DNA of 64,000 nucleotides from NCBI GenBank assembly GCA_037176705.1, contig CM073897.1:39955488-40019487 (forward strand), given 5' to 3'. The translations under genes and the position numbers were made by a program. Below, one piece after another: positions 1 to 12,385 of this stretch. The first letter of the stretch is position 1. Each line of letters opens with the position of its first letter. Below the pieces are notes generated by a model. It did not search any database, was not told the origin of the DNA, and saw nothing but the letters and a program-made list of their open reading frames with translations. The DNA comes from Molossus alvarezi (taxonomy: Eukaryota; Chordata; Mammalia; Chiroptera; Molossidae).

Positions 1-60
1 CCAAATATGCTTTCTCCTCTCTGAAGTGACTCCCCTGTTTGGAACAGGAAAAAAAATGTC

Positions 61-106
61 TATATATGTCTATATATGTATATGTCTCTCTCTATATATA
101 TCTTTT
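61..106. repeat. TA/TATG-rich simple repeat
   Basis: Imperfect tandem array of tctatata/tatatatg units. Low-complexity DNA with no other signal. Confidence 0.7.
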
Positions 107-150
107 TGGACCATGGGTTGACGTTCTAACCAATGAGCCAAACCAGCCAA
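107..150 (-). mobile_element. Bat SINE head fragment
   Basis: The + strand reads accatgggttgacgttctaa then ccaatgagccaaaccagcca, the reverse complement of the first ~45 bases of a VES-type SINE (the tRNA-like head with the A box). Body and tail are absent, so this is a truncated or deleted copy. Confidence 0.6.
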
Positions 151-529
151 TACATCTTTGTTGTTGATTAAAAATTAACATAAACATTTAAATATAACTT
201 TCCAAATATTTCTGAAAAAATGAAATGACAGTAACTTGGAAAGTTGAAAAAAAATATTAGACATGAACAGTAGATTTCTTTTTATTTTGTAACTGGTTAT
301 TGCTTCTATCAATATAAGAAAAAAATTCTAGTCATGACAAAAATTAATAAAATATTTATGACTACACTTAAGAAATATGTGGTATTACTATCAACAGCAC
401 TATATCATATTGATATATTATATATTAAGATAGAATAAGAATATATATTGAGATATAATAGTGGAAAAATATATTTGACATTTTTGAATAAGAAAAGTCA
501 ACACCAAACAGACTTCACATTTACATTTT
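151..529. other. Unannotated AT-rich stretch
   Basis: AT-rich sequence with short A runs and TATA-like tracts. No open frame with protein character and no repeat I recognise. Confidence 0.5.
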
Positions 530-719
530 TGTTTTTAATCTTCACCAGAGGATATGTTTCCACTGATCTTAGAAAGGAAGGGAAAGAAAGAGAGAAAGAA
601 AGAGAGAAACAAGTATCTGTTGATCAAACCTCACCTAGGTATGTGTCCCAACTGGGAACTGAACCTGCAACCTTTTGGTGTAAGGGACAACGCTTCAACC
701 AGCTGAGCTACCTGGCCAA
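530..719 (-). mobile_element. VES-type bat SINE, hairpin-tail type
   Basis: Read on the minus strand it starts cttggccaggtagctcagct, runs through a degraded B box and a pyrimidine-rich body, and ends with the tail hairpin seen on the + strand as aatcttcaccagaggata. It is strongly diverged from the copies at 5.5 and 19.1 kb and so probably older. An open frame across it is fortuitous. Confidence 0.85.
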
Positions 720-1199
720 GACTCACATTTACATTTTTAATTTAAAATTGTTAATGCAGTGCTATAATATTTCAGCTTTCAAAGTAGAATTGAAAGATTT
801 TTAAAAATAAAAATGCCAATAAACACTTTATTAATCTATCACCAACACTAAAACAATAAAAAGTATATTATTAGTTTTTTTTAAAAGTTCAGACAAAAAA
901 AATTTATTTCAAAACATCATTTCAAATAAGTGTAAAATCCCTGACCATTAAACTCATCAGCTTACTATCTCTCTGTGACTCACCATAAACTGACTAAAAT
1001 GCTACATGAAAATTGAATCAATACAGCTTCCAGAAGAAAATGTATAGTTGAGTGTTTACAGAGCCTTCGACTGAAATATGACTTCATAAACATGACTGCA
1101 AAGGAGGGAAGATTTATGGATGTAGTTACATAAAAGTTTATACCTCCTGCCTGGATGTGAAAGGCCATTCATAATTAAATTTGAAAAACAAATAAAATT
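720..1199. other. Unannotated AT-rich stretch
   Basis: AT-rich sequence without a recognisable gene or repeat. Short open frames here have no protein character. Confidence 0.45.
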
Positions 1200-2190
1200 G
1201 CAAGATATATGTGAATAAAAACATGTTGTTACCTTAAAGATATAAACATATTTTGCAACTCAATAAAAACAATGATGAAAGGTCTTTATTAAACTGAATA
1301 AAGGAGAGTAACAGGGAATTCATAAATGAAGATTTAAAAATGATGTATAAACCAATGTAAGAATGTTCATCCACAGAAGAATGCAAATTAAAATAGCAGA
1401 GAGATAACAGCGTTATATTTATCATACTAAAAAAAAAAAAAAAAAAAGACTAATTCCAAGAACCAGGTCGGTCAATCAAGGTGCAGAGAAATGGATACTT
1501 TCACACATTGCTGATGTAGAATTTGGGGAAAGTGAGTTTTCCATTACATATCAAAATTCATAAAAATGTAACACCATTAACCTAGAGATATCAGATTGCA
1601 CAAAAATTTACTGCAAGTTGTTTACAGCAGCATAAGAAGGATTGTTAATAATTTCTGACCACTTGTAATATACCATTTATTGGCTCATTTAATCCTTCAC
1701 ACATTCCTCTGAAGAGGTATTATTTATCCCCTTTTTTAAAATGAGAAAACTGAGGGCCAGAGAAATCATAAAACCTGTTAAAGGTTAGGCATTGTTTGTA
1801 ATAACAAAACAAAATACTAGGTGAAACCTAACTAACAATTGGGGATTGCTTTATTATACTCCTGCAATGCATAAAAAGGTATTTATGTAGCCATTAAGAT
1901 GATATTGTAGAATAGTTAATGACATGGAAAAATGTTCATGGTACATTGTTAAGTGAAACAAGCTAGTTTCTCAATAATATACATTTTATGACCCCCATTA
2001 AAAAAAAAGGAAACAAGATGTATACATATGCTTAGTACAAATACTGGAACCAAACGCCATCAGTGATTACTTCTGGGTGTTGTGACTATGGGTCAGTTTT
2101 TATTTTAATCTTATGACTTCTCTATGTTTTTAAATTTTTTATAGTGGACATTAATCTTTTATAATAAAAACCATTTTTAAATCAAGATAT
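1200..2190 (+). mobile_element. Old LINE-1 3' part, interrupted by a MIR
   Basis: Degraded L1 ORF2 C-terminal and 3'UTR sequence on the + strand. Recognisable stretches include ttcacacattgctgatgtag, tttacagcagcataagaagg, tatttatgtagccattaaga and cattgttaagtgaaacaagc, in the order of the ORF2 3' end. An A run of 18 lies at 1431-1448. A MIR in opposite orientation interrupts it near 1655-1790. No coding potential remains. Confidence 0.7.
1655..1790 (-). mobile_element. MIR SINE
   Basis: The + strand carries the reverse MIR signature: catttaatccttcacacatt, then tattatttatcccc, then atgagaaaactgagg and cagagaaatca. It is inserted inside the older L1 segment. Confidence 0.75.
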
Positions 2191-3130
2191 ATTTTGATAA
2201 TTTGTACACAAGAAGAGGGAAGTGTTCTAATTGTCATTTTATATGTAACCCAATACAAGAGAATAGAAAAAAGGAAAGAATTTTCCAAAGTCTAAGTGTA
2301 GGCTATACCTAGTTCTTCTGGTATTATTTTAAATTCTTTAATATTCTGAATTCTTTAAAATTTTGAATGCTGCAATAAAAGAAAATTTTTTCACCTTAGC
2401 CTCTGACATACAGTTTTAATTATGCTAAAAATAGATTTATTTATAAAATGGTAAGATTTTGACATCAATAACTTTTTGACCTTTCCACCTACCCCACTCT
2501 CCTTCCCTAATTTCCCTGTTTATGCTTAATTTGGATATCACTTCGTCATAAGTCTTCAAGATTCTAAACGTGTCTAATAGACCAATTGTAAATGGACAAT
2601 TGCTACTTGAAATTATCTCAGACTACCACCTACTAAAATCAAACAGTATGCTAAGGTGTACTCAGGTACTCTTTGGTTCTCAGGGGGGTTGAAGTGTAGA
2701 GAAACAATACAAGCATATGGAAAGTTACCTAACAATAATATTGTGTAAACATGAGCACTGACATAGGAGAGGCATCAGGGATAGTCAGTGATTTCCCATG
2801 ACCTAGATCATCATAATTTATTCTAGAATGTAGAACGGTCTCTGTGGATTGGAATGCTTTTGCAGGACTTCATGATTTAAGAAGGATTTTAACTGTCTCC
2901 AAAATGCTGCACAGCAGGCTTTGAAGAACTGAAGGCAAGGGTCAAGGGTAGTCAGTGAATGTACAAGGGGCGATAGAAGCTGTATTCAACCAGGAACATA
3001 GACTAGGTATCTCTACACAGCTGCTTAGCACCTCGCTCAAGGTAACTTACTCTTGGAAACCAACACACAAAAACTCCTCTGTGCCCATCAGTCTACAGCT
3101 CACCTCCAGCATCAAACAAATCACATTATG
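2191..3130. other. Unannotated sequence
   Basis: Moderately AT-rich sequence of ordinary complexity. I recognise no gene, RNA or mobile element. Confidence 0.4.
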
Positions 3131-3139
3131 TGATCAATC

Positions 3140-3390
3140 TTAATTATTTCTCCGCTTCTGCTCAATAGGGTGAATATTTCCTGGAGGGCAGGGATATCTT
3201 TTATTTTTAATGCCACTGTAGCACTTAGGATTACAATATGTGGAAAACAGGAAAATTTAAGAGTCTCTTTGCCCTTCAATGATACCTTGATCTAGAATCA
3301 TGGTTTCTCCCCACCCCCATCACCTGTCCCAGCGTCTGGCACATTGCACAGTACCAGTAAGCGTTAAAGTGAAGAAATAAATGGCAACAC
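3140..3390 (+). mobile_element. L2 3'-end fragment
   Basis: Weak resemblance to the L2 3' end: gaatatttcctggagggcag, tgccactgtagcacttagg, then gtcccagcgtctggcacatt and an AATAAA-like end. Diverged, so only tentative. Confidence 0.45.
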
Positions 3391-4439
3391 GAGCACAGTT
3401 ATTAAATGACAAAAGAGATGCTCTTCACTTCTGATCCAGCAGAGGAAAGCAAAGCACACATGTCAAAAATACCGAGGACCGTTTATGCGTAATACGCCCC
3501 TTAATTAGATTTCGATGAATTTAGTGCAAACCATACAGACAAGTACAAGCAAGTGATCAAAACCAGTGATTGAAATGAAAGACAAAGCAGATTTCCAGCT
3601 GTATGTCAAAGCATGTTTCAAGCTGTACATTTTGGGTATGGTATGTGGCAGAAATGGGACAAAATATGCCTTCAAATTGTGGAGAAAATATTAAAAACAC
3701 GTGATTCCACTTGCCACACTATCCAAATCTGAATTTCATTTCTTCCATATGGGCTAACATATTGCCAGTCTTGCTCTCATTTGGATCTTCACCAAAGACT
3801 GAATTAAGAATATGATATTACTATTCCTATTATATATACAGAGAGAACTGAGGCACCCCAGTTACATTGCCCTGGGTTTTGTGGAGTCCAGCGCATGGCC
3901 TCTGTTATCCTTCCTGTATGAAGCCATCTGTGAATTTACAGGCCTGTCTTGGCTGTCAGAAGACTGGGCTCCGGGTTCGTTCTCTCTCCGTTATTCCTGC
4001 GTCCAGCTGCTCTGCCTCACTCAGAAAGCGATAGCTTTCCTGACAGGAGGCAGCTACATTGTGTGGCCTCTCGGTGGGCTTGGTTATTAAAAGTGCCATT
4101 TTTGTATTTATCCTGGAGTTTAAGAAGGCTCAAAGGGAACTCCTCCTCATTCCATCATAAGGGAGTCTCTGAGTCAGCACTTTAGGACACACAGTACAAT
4201 ATTTTAATAGAGAGGGGTCCAGAGATCATCCTTCAGAAGTTGCTAAATGTCCGAACCAGGGAGGCAGGCTTTATGGAGTTCTTTAAAGAGCTTCATTAAC
4301 TTGTCTAATTGGAAAGTGGAGAGTTGCAGATTTGTCTGCTGGTTGGGGTGAGAAGACAGAGTCAATAGGATGTGTGTGTAGGACACATGGGGCTGTGATA
4401 AGCCAGTAACCACTCCTGGCAGATGGACAATGCATTTGC
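3391..4439. other. Unique sequence, possible conserved noncoding element
   Basis: No repeat recognised. The part at about 3430-3800 has mixed composition with homeobox-like TTAATTAG (3502-3509) and paired AGCTGTA motifs (3598 and 3622), which is compatible with a conserved noncoding element but unproven. The open frames at 3812-4185 overlap each other and resemble no protein I know. Confidence 0.35.
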
Positions 4440-4640
4440 ATTCGGTCCACTGTGAACAAGGGTGATAACTGAAGCAGCAGCGTGTCGCAGGAAGAGACAC
4501 CGATTTGGAGTCACCCTGAACCGAACAAAAATCCTGACTTCACCAATTATAAACCTGTAGAATATGGAACAAGTGCTTAAATTCTATGAGCTTAATTTTT
4601 AATTCTGTGATACGGAGTATTCCACCTTTATATGGTGGTG
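4440..4640 (+). mobile_element. MIR SINE
   Basis: Forward MIR pattern: gatttggagtcaccctgaac, then ggaacaagtgcttaaattct in the place of the usual 'gggcaagttacttaacctct' stretch, then ttctgtgatacgg. Diverged. Confidence 0.6.
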
Positions 4641-5455
4641 TGATCATTCATAATAATGGACTCTAGGTAGGGATGATGGGGTGACAACACATTTACCTTT
4701 ATTCCCTCCATGAATATACAAGATGGTTTAACTTGCATAAACCCACGGAGTAAAACAGAAAGGAGAGGAGATAAAAGCAGTATTGGGATCTGTGAAGTTA
4801 ATAGACAGCCTGTAATTGAGCATATGTAAGGAAGCTGATCCTAAACCAGTAGTCAGAAAAGTTGAAAAGCATTGGTATGTAGTGCATGTTAAACCATGTA
4901 AAATGGGAGGAGGGGAGGCAGAAATTGCGTTTCCAGCCCCTTACAGAATGGGGATAAAGGTGAAAAAAAAATGAGGATTGGTTGAGGTGATGAAAGAAGC
5001 AGTTATACCCCTCCCAAAACCTCCCCCACCCCGTCCTCTAACTATTAGAAGAGTAAAATAGGCAGTTTCTGGGGAGAAGGCACCAGCCACAGGTACTGGA
5101 GCACATGACGTTGAAACACACTCGAGCTGAGTGTGTTTCACCACAATGATGAGACACACAGCACTCTTCCCTCCTGTATCCAGACAAGGCTGGACATGGC
5201 TTCTCAGGGGAAGCTAACTAACCCAGGAGGAAGAACATAAACAAACCAGCCACATAACCCTACAGTGACACGCGTAGTCTACGAGTCATACACGTTGGCT
5301 CAAACTTCCAAGAAGATTTTGAGGTCTTGATTTATAAATATAAGCAGATAACTAAAAATTACAGGCCACTGAAGAATGCCTCTAATGTGAAAGATAAATA
5401 ACCAACAGATAAAAAGCAGTTCTGAGTAAACTAAAACTATTAAAAGAAAACGTTG
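4641..5455. other. Unannotated sequence
   Basis: Ordinary complexity with a purine-rich patch at 4900-4990. No recognised feature. Confidence 0.4.
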
Positions 5456-5616
5456 AGCCCTAGCTGGTTTGGCTCAGCGGTTAGAACGTCGGCCCGTGGT
5501 CCAGGGAGACCCGGGTTTGGTTCCCGCTGAAGGCACGTACCTCGGTTGCAGTTTGTCCCCGGCCCTGGTTGGGTCATGCCGGAAGCAGCCACTCGATGTG
5601 TCCCTTTTCACGTTGA

Positions 5617-5674
<58 letters not shown>

Positions 5675-5757
5675 TCTCTCTCCCTCCCACTCTATCTGAA
5701 GAAAAATGGAGAAATGTCCTCGGGTGAGGATAAAAAAAAAAATAAAGAAAGAAAGAA
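5456..5757 (+). mobile_element. VES-type bat SINE, hairpin-tail type
   Basis: A nearly intact copy. The head is ccctagctggtttggctcag, followed by an A-box region (tggctcagcggtt), a B box (gggtttggttccc at 5512-5524), the gcacgtacctcggttgcag linker, a cgatgtgtccctttt block and a long (CT)n run of about 47 bases at 5621-5672. It ends with the hairpin tgtcctcgggtgaggata and an A-rich tail. The retained CpGs suggest a young insertion. Three overlapping open frames here are artefacts of the repeat. Confidence 0.95.
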
Positions 5758-5835
5758 AACTTTGAAAAATTTATTGACAGCCTCAGAGGGCTCACAAGAA
5801 GATATTACTTGTATTAAAAAAGAATAGGATAATAT

Positions 5836-6082
5836 GATAAGATACATTTAAAAATTATTTTTTCTTTATTGATTTGAGAGAGAGAGGAAGGGAGAAATAG
5901 GAAGAGATAGAAAAATCGATGAGAGAGAACATTGATTGGCCACCTCCTGCATGCCCCCCAGTGGGGATTGGGCCCACAACCTGGGCCTGTGCCCTGACCA
6001 GGACTTGAACTGGCAGCTTCTTGGTGCATGAGTCGAGGCTCAACCACTGAGCCAAACCAGCCAGGCCGATAAGATACATTTA
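5836..6082 (-). mobile_element. VES-type bat SINE with perfect 15-bp duplication
   Basis: SINE on the minus strand at 5851-6067, with a tctttattgattt tail (CAATAAA type, no hairpin) and a head gcctggctggtttggctcag. It is bounded by identical 15-bp direct repeats GATAAGATACATTTA at 5836-5850 and 6068-6082, a target-site duplication typical of L1-driven insertion. Confidence 0.97.
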
Positions 6083-6365
6083 GAAAGCAAGAACTCTTAG
6101 TAATTATATGTAGTTATTTTATGTTTATATATCTATATATAATTTTCTGTTTTATATAATAACATACATATATGGATATAGATATATCATATATAAATAA
6201 TATCAGAATAAAAATCAATAAAATGCTTAAAATATAAAGTTGACAAAATATTGCTGAAAGTAGAATGAAAATACAAAGATAAGAAAAAGAGTAAAAATTG
6301 ATAAAAATTAGAAGGCAATTATGGGAGACCTAACATCAAAGTAATAGGAGTTTTAGCCATTTTAG

Positions 6366-6602
6366 CCTTGGCCGGGTGGCTCAGTTGGTTGTAGGGTCAT
6401 CCCATACACCAAAAGGTTGTGGGTTTGATTCCCTGTCAGGGCACATACCTAGGCTGCAGGTTCATCCCCAGACAGGGTACATACAGGAGGCAACCAACTA
6501 ATGTTTCTCTCTCACATCAATGTTTCTCCCTCTTTTTCTCCCCCTTCCTCTCTTGCTAAAATCAATCAAAGTATATCCCCAGGTAAGGATTAAAATAATA
6601 AA
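6366..6602 (+). mobile_element. VES-type bat SINE, hairpin-tail type
   Basis: Head gccttggccgggtggctcag, B box tgggtttgattcc, then the cacatcaatgtttctccctc body. The tail contains tatccccaggtaaggatt, a decayed form of the hairpin found at 5.7 and 19.35 kb. More diverged than those copies. Confidence 0.93.
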
Positions 6603-6927
6603 ATGGAAGTTTTAGAACCACCACAGCTGCCAAAACAGATAAAAAATGGGAGAAGGAATTTTTAATAAGATACTTTAAGAAATTGTTACGTTAGAAAAAA
6701 AATGTTTTACTTCTTGATTAGAAGGGTTTTCACTAAACAGATAATAAAATGCATGGAAATAGATGCACATCTATTAGAATGTCCCATCACTGTTTTCCTC
6801 ACCTTGTGAAGCTACGTTTTATAATAACTAAGCTACTGCAGTAGCCTAAGGAGCCTTTCTGTTCTTGTCCATCTTTAGTCATACCTGCATACAAATAAAC
6901 AAAGCAACAATTTTAATCAGCTCCTCT
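6603..6927. other. Unannotated sequence
   Basis: No recognisable gene or repeat. Confidence 0.4.
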
Positions 6928-7435
6928 CCATGACTTCCTGTCACAGAACATTCAGTGTTGTCTCTCTGACTTAGAAATCACCCCATGACAGTTCCCCTAA
7001 TTAGCTCGCCGACCTCCTTGCCTTCCCTGTTCTCCTTTTAGTGGCACTGGCTTCCTTGCTGGTGCCTGGGGTCACCAAGCTCAGGAACATGCCACTTGCT
7101 GGCTTTCCCCATTGACCTGGAATGGCTTCTTTCTTCTATGTAGTTACATCACTTCCTCCACAGTTTTATTCAGGTTTCGACTCAGTGCAATCTATCCAGG
7201 CTTCCACTGATACGATAATCTATATTTTACTCCCAATGTTCTCTCTTCCTTTCCCCAAACACACTTATCATTGATTGAATAAGTGAATATATAAAAATTT
7301 TCTCATTTACTCTCTTCACAATAAACTATAAGCTCCATGCTGGCTGAAACATTGTTTAGTTTATTGCTGCAACAGAGAGCTAGAACTGTGTTTAGCGAAA
7401 GGTAGGCCCTGAATAAATTTCTGTTGGATTAAATA
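6928..7435 (+). mobile_element. L2 LINE 3' part
   Basis: Follows the L2 3'-end order: tgacttcctgtcacagaaca, ctggaatggcttctttcttc, tttattcaggtttcgactca, ataaactataagctccatgc, then ggccctgaataaatttctgt. Ancient and noncoding. Confidence 0.75.
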
Positions 7436-8984
7436 GGTGGTTGTAAATACTTTCCATCTGCTTTCATCTATACCTAGAACCCTGTCTTTCCCGAATTCCA
7501 TTTAGAGAAAAAAAAAAAAAAAACTTGGCCAAACCAGGGTTTTTTTGTTGTTAATAGGCTCCCAGAGGGGAGTCCTCTGAATTCTATCTAGATCTACCAA
7601 ATGTGGGAAGAGAAGCGAGAGCAGGTATGCATGACGGGAGCACGGAGGAGAAAGTCTGAGGAGGTCTCTGAATTCTTGCCGCACAGGGCTCTAGGAACGT
7701 GGAGGAACCTCGGAGGAAAACAGCTATGTGGTGTTTGTCCTTAGTTGACTTAAATCCTGGCTTGCATCGCTAAAGACCCCATCATCAGACTTAACTCAGG
7801 ATTAATTTTACTTGGACAGCAACCATGTTAACAATGGGTGATGTTCTGGAAGGTTTAGGATACCAAGAACCTTTATTTTACTCTGAGGGGAAGGGATGGA
7901 AGTCCAGTAGGGCCCGTGGTTGAATATGTTTCCAGCTCAATGGGATGAGGATTCAGAAAAAAATTAAATGTATTTTGAGAAGTTCAAAACCTGTGACTTT
8001 CTTATTCTTATATGGAAAATAAAGCTCATGCTTTCTCTAAATGGAATATTTTACCCATTTAATGTAATAGAAATAAAAATAATCTCAGTTCCACCAGAAA
8101 TTTTGACTTCCACATTCAAAACTCAAAACAGTAAGAACGGTCCAGATGCTTAGGGGCTATAATCAAATACAAGGCATTATCTCCATGGGAATAAAACCTA
8201 TGCATCTGAATATATACTGTAATTTCTCCATTCTAAGAACTCATTGCATGTGATACCGACAGTTCGTTTAATAACAACTTTTAACTTGGGGAAAACAACC
8301 ACTGAAATTAGTTTAGCTGAGTGTGGAAGTTCTAACACATATCCCATCTTCAATTTTAGCTGGACAAACTGTGTTTTAGAGTGAAGAAAATACAAGCATT
8401 GACAATATGAGGAGCGATGGATAAGAGCCACTTGAGCATATAGTTAATAACTGATTTATGAAATGAGAAACAGATGGGAACATGTGTGTGTTCTGTGATG
8501 AATGAAGAGAACACTCTATAAGTAAAGACACACTCATTGTGTAAAGACTATGTATCCATGACTATGGCCTGGAAGACAAAGCCCACCAACGTGAGGGCCT
8601 TTATTTCTTAGAGCTGGATATGAGTTTAACTTCTCTTCAGCTCATTCTTTAACTTAAGAGATCACAAATAGGCCTGCTTCTATAGACAGAGCACTTTCTT
8701 TGGTGCCACAAATATCTTTAAAATAATGGAATTAGTTAGTAACCTTTAGAAATAAAAAACATGATATTGTGCATGAAAAACACTGATTAACCTCTGGCCG
8801 CAGTAGGTCATCATTACCACCTGATAATAGAGAATATGAATAGATTTCAGGGGAGTCTGGGCAGGTGCAGGGAGCTCCTCTCATTTAGGTTCCCAACCAG
8901 ACCCTGTGGGCATGCCTGTTTGCTCCCTAAACTCTAAATAGAGGCTTCATTTTACTATTCTTCTGCTTGGCTTTGGAGGCTACC
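7436..8984. other. Unannotated sequence
   Basis: Mostly unique-looking sequence with an A run at 7507-7523. Open frames at 7502-7684, 7968-8153 and 8198-8431 show no family resemblance or exon structure. Confidence 0.4.
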
Positions 8985-9172
8985 TACCTGTGTTGTTATG
9001 CTGGTTCTAGTACTCATTCTCTGTCTTCAGTCAAGTTACTTAGCCTCCCTTTGATTGGTTTTCTCCTTGATAAAATAGAATTATGAATAGTGTCTACGTC
9101 ATAGCATTATATGCTGATTAACTTAGTTCTGGAAAAGCATCTGGAATTGTTCCTGGCTAATAAAAATAATAC
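8985..9172 (+). mobile_element. MIR SINE
   Basis: Forward MIR order: ctggttctagtactcattct, gtcaagttacttagcctccc, tctccttgataaaatagaat, tctacgtcatagcattatat, then ctggaattgttcctggctaa. Confidence 0.85.
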
Positions 9173-9179
9173 TATCATC

Positions 9180-9450
9180 CTGATCATCGGCATCCTTCAA
9201 GGGTTAGTTCAAGTGTTGCCTTCCAAGCAAAACCTTTCCTGACCATCCACAGCCCAACATGGTTCATCCTCATTTGCCCATTATTATAACCAGCACAAAT
9301 CTTTACAAGCCCTGGAAATCTTGTATCAAAAATATTAGTGTATATCTCTGTCCTCTATCAAATCACACTCTTATTGATGGCAAAGGCCATGTTTTATTTA
9401 TCTCTGCATTTTAGGAATCTGACACAATAAGTGTTGCTCAATAGAAAATG
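9180..9450 (+). mobile_element. L2 LINE 3' end
   Basis: L2-like series: tcaagggttagttcaagtgt, aacctttcctgaccatccac, ttgatggcaaaggccatgtt, then gacacaataagtgttgctca. It directly follows the MIR on the same strand. Confidence 0.75.
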
Positions 9451-9489
9451 CATGCCTAATAGTTCTTTATTCACTTCTCTTTATTTTGC

Positions 9490-9510
9490 TTTTTTTTTTT
9501 TTTTTTTTTT
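9490..9510. repeat. Poly(T) run
   Basis: Uninterrupted T run of about 21 bases. It could be the reverse-strand tail of a lost retroposon, but no body is recognised next to it. Confidence 0.7.
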
Positions 9511-9798
9511 CAACCTGGCCCATATTGGGGATTGAGTGTGCCTTGGGATCAAATGGCAGGGACAAAAACCCCTCACTGTGTACTGTTATCCATATTAATA
9601 GCAAAAGTATTTTATCTCCTTGCTCATCTATTATTTGTATCTCCCAGTGATTTATTTTTCAGGGCAAAAATTACATCAGGGCTGTTTTTCAAACTGTTAA
9701 AGTGTTTGCAGTGAATTCTACAAATGCATCTTTGTATCCATGGTCTTTGTCATAGTGTCTGAAGGTGCATTCAGGAAGCACCTTCTAAATATTGTTGA

Positions 9799-9840
9799 AA
9801 GAATGAATGACTGAATGAATACATGCATGAATGAATGCCA
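9799..9840. repeat. (GAAT)n degenerate microsatellite
   Basis: Tandem gaatgaatgactgaatgaat and atgcatgaatgaatg units. Confidence 0.7.
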
Positions 9841-11154
9841 TCTCTAGCCCGTGGAGTTTGATTCCTGCTGAAGACAACAGAGACTCAGATGTCTACCAAA
9901 CAGCCCCAGAGGAATCTTTAACACCTTACTCTCCCTCATAAACAGATCATGGTATTTATAGGGTACTGCATTTTCAGTCCTGCAAATAAACTCTCAGTGT
10001 TTTCGACAACCTGGTAGGTATTCATACATAACCAGGGGAGGCAATAGAGAGCTTGGAAGACTTTAAAGTAAGTTCTGGGCAAGGGATGAAAACATAGTTC
10101 AAAGTGACTTTCACCCACAATGACACAGCCATGCACTGAAGTAGAACACAGGAGTAGTTCTCATTGAATATGAAAGAAAGTAGCCTTTTACTTCCTTAAA
10201 GAAAACATGAAAAGATCAGGTAGAATCTTTAAAAGTAGTGGTAAAGAAGTAGAAATTCAAAATAGTTTTTAGACACCCAACCTGAGAGGCTCCTATAGAC
10301 TCAATATATTTTATGTCAAATAATACCTTGTATTTTAGATGTAGTTAGAAATTATTCCTATGTGTTCATCCATTTGTTACTTAAGCCAACCTTGGGAGGT
10401 AGAACAGTATTAACCTTCGTTTTTTTCTGAAGTAACTACGGTTTAGGATTTAAAACCCCAAAATTTAATACACAATAGAAACATTTCTGTGGAAAATGTA
10501 TATTCCTCTCATATTAAATGGGGTTGACTGAATACCTTTTCACCAGCTGCCCTATGACATACTAATGCCAAACATTTCATAGACTGTATTTATGAGGTAG
10601 AATATTCTACATATAAATTTCAAGGACTCGGGCCTTCCCAACTATATCTAATTCCTATAATCATAACTTTAAAACTCCCTGACATGTAATACAAGGTGTA
10701 ATTTCAGGTTCTCAGATTCAAACTCTGGCTTTTCATGTGTAGGCGGTGGAATCACCTTCACGAGCAGCACTGCCATTAACATTTACGGTAACCTTCATCA
10801 GATCCTCTTGCAAAGACAGATTGCTTTTCATTTTACCTGCATCTGCCTTGATCTCTATAACCTTTATTGGTACTTAGTTTACAGCCTTTGGGAATTCATT
10901 TCTTGAAAATATTAGTTTACTACAACTTCAAAGAAACAAGGAAATATCCCCAACAGAGGTGTCTGGCCCATGAGTATATGGGCAGAACAAGCCATCACTT
11001 TTCCCTTCAAGGCTGGTGGCTTCTCACCTGGCCACACCTGGAGCGCTATTCTTGTATCAAGGTTTCCCCTGGTATAATATCACCAATAAATTTGTCAAGT
11101 GTAATGTGCCATAAAATATTGCCCAATATTTCTCCATGAGCATGCCCACATCTC
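9841..11154. other. Unannotated sequence
   Basis: Ordinary complexity. The open frames at 9936-10136 and 10867-11139 have no recognisable protein character. A weak MIR-like stretch lies near 10360-10420 (gggaggtagaacagtattaa), too short to call. Confidence 0.4.
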
Positions 11155-11275
11155 TTATAAGTACTCAGTGTGTCATAAGCTCCTTGATAAAAGAGGCCAT
11201 AGTTGCTTTAATCCCCACTTCCCAGTGCCATCAGATATGGATACATAACAAACCCTCAGCAAATACATAGTGCCT
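11155..11275 (+). mobile_element. L2 3'-end fragment
   Basis: cataagctccttgataaaag, gccatagttgctttaatccc, then ccctcagcaaatacatagtg follows the L2 terminal pattern. Confidence 0.5.
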
Positions 11276-11404
11276 GGGTGACTGTGTCTCTATTCTCCAT
11301 GGGAGATTCAAAATTCACCATTATTTGTAAAGAGCATTGGAGGTCCTCCAGTCTAGAAATGTTCACCTTCAAAGGATTTCCACTGTATTCTGAATGCCTC
11401 CTCC

Positions 11405-11960
11405 TTTCCAAGATTTCTAATAAAAATGTTAAACATACAGAAAACTAAAATAATCTTACAAAGAACCCCCCTATTGCCACCGTCTAGATTCTAAAGTAAT
11501 ATTTTACTATACTTGCTTTATTAAATAACTAGCAATCCCTTGATTTACCAATCATTTTATGGCCTACTTTTCCCCCTTTTATTTTAAAGTAAGTTGAAGA
11601 TATGTCCCTTCAACTACTTTAGCATCCATGTCAATGAGTTCAACATTTGTTTATGAGGAGAAAAATTTTACATTTAAGGAAATGAACAAGTCTTTTAAGT
11701 GTGCATTCATTGAGTTAGACATGCGTACACCTATACAAACCAATCCTCTATCAAGAAATGGAACATCACTCTAAATGAGTCCCCTTATACCCTGTCCCAA
11801 AAGCCCACCTCTATTCAACCAGAGGTAACGACAGATGTCATTTCCCCCCATTTCTTTTGCCTGTTCTAGCATCTCATAGTATTGTGCGTTCTTTTGTGTG
11901 AGATTTTCTTTTTCTCAGCACTATGTTCTATGATTCACCCATATAGCTGTTTCTTTTGTT
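11405..11960 (-). mobile_element. Old LINE-1 3'UTR
   Basis: The + strand carries the reverse complement of an old mammalian L1 3'UTR: ttaaacatacagaaaactaa, gcatccatgtcaatgagttc, caagaaatggaacatcactc, tgcctgttctagcatctcat and cttttgtgtgagattttctt, in the expected order. Noncoding. Confidence 0.65.
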
Positions 11961-11984
11961 TTCTTTAATAAAACTCAAAAGCCT

Positions 11985-12340
11985 TACTAGGACTTTGTAA
12001 GTCTGGCTCTGCCTGACCCCGAATCCTCAGTTCTGTTCCCTCTCTCATTAGCCCGCTAAGCTTCAGCCACATTGCCTCCCAGGGCTACTAGAACATGTGG
12101 GCTCTTTCTCTCTCAGATTGCTGTCCCTTCCACCCAGCCTGGCTCTACATATGGGGCTTCCTTTGTAGACTTTAGGTCTCTACTCAGATATTATCTCCAA
12201 GGCCTCTTTCTGATAACCTCATCTGAATTTCCCCTCCTGCCCCTGGTTATTTGCTGACCCACATTTTATTTATTACCTCTTATCACAAGCTATAGTGATC
12301 TTGCTTGTTTGCTTGCCTTTTTATCTTTTGCCTCCCCTAT
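11985..12340 (+). mobile_element. L2 LINE 3' part, split by a SINE
   Basis: L2-like sequence: tccacccagcctggctctac, tttaggtctctactcagata, tctgataacctcatctgaat, then ccctatgagaatgcaa. The SINE at 12.35-12.59 kb interrupts it and duplicated gagaatgcaa. It probably resumes for a short stretch after 12604. Confidence 0.75.
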
Positions 12341-12354
12341 GAGAATGCAAAATT

Positions 12355-12385
<31 letters not shown>

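Noticed and set aside
5469..5827. Overlapping open frames with Leu/Ser runs
   Set aside because: They lie in a SINE. The Leu/Ser run is the translated (CT)n tract.
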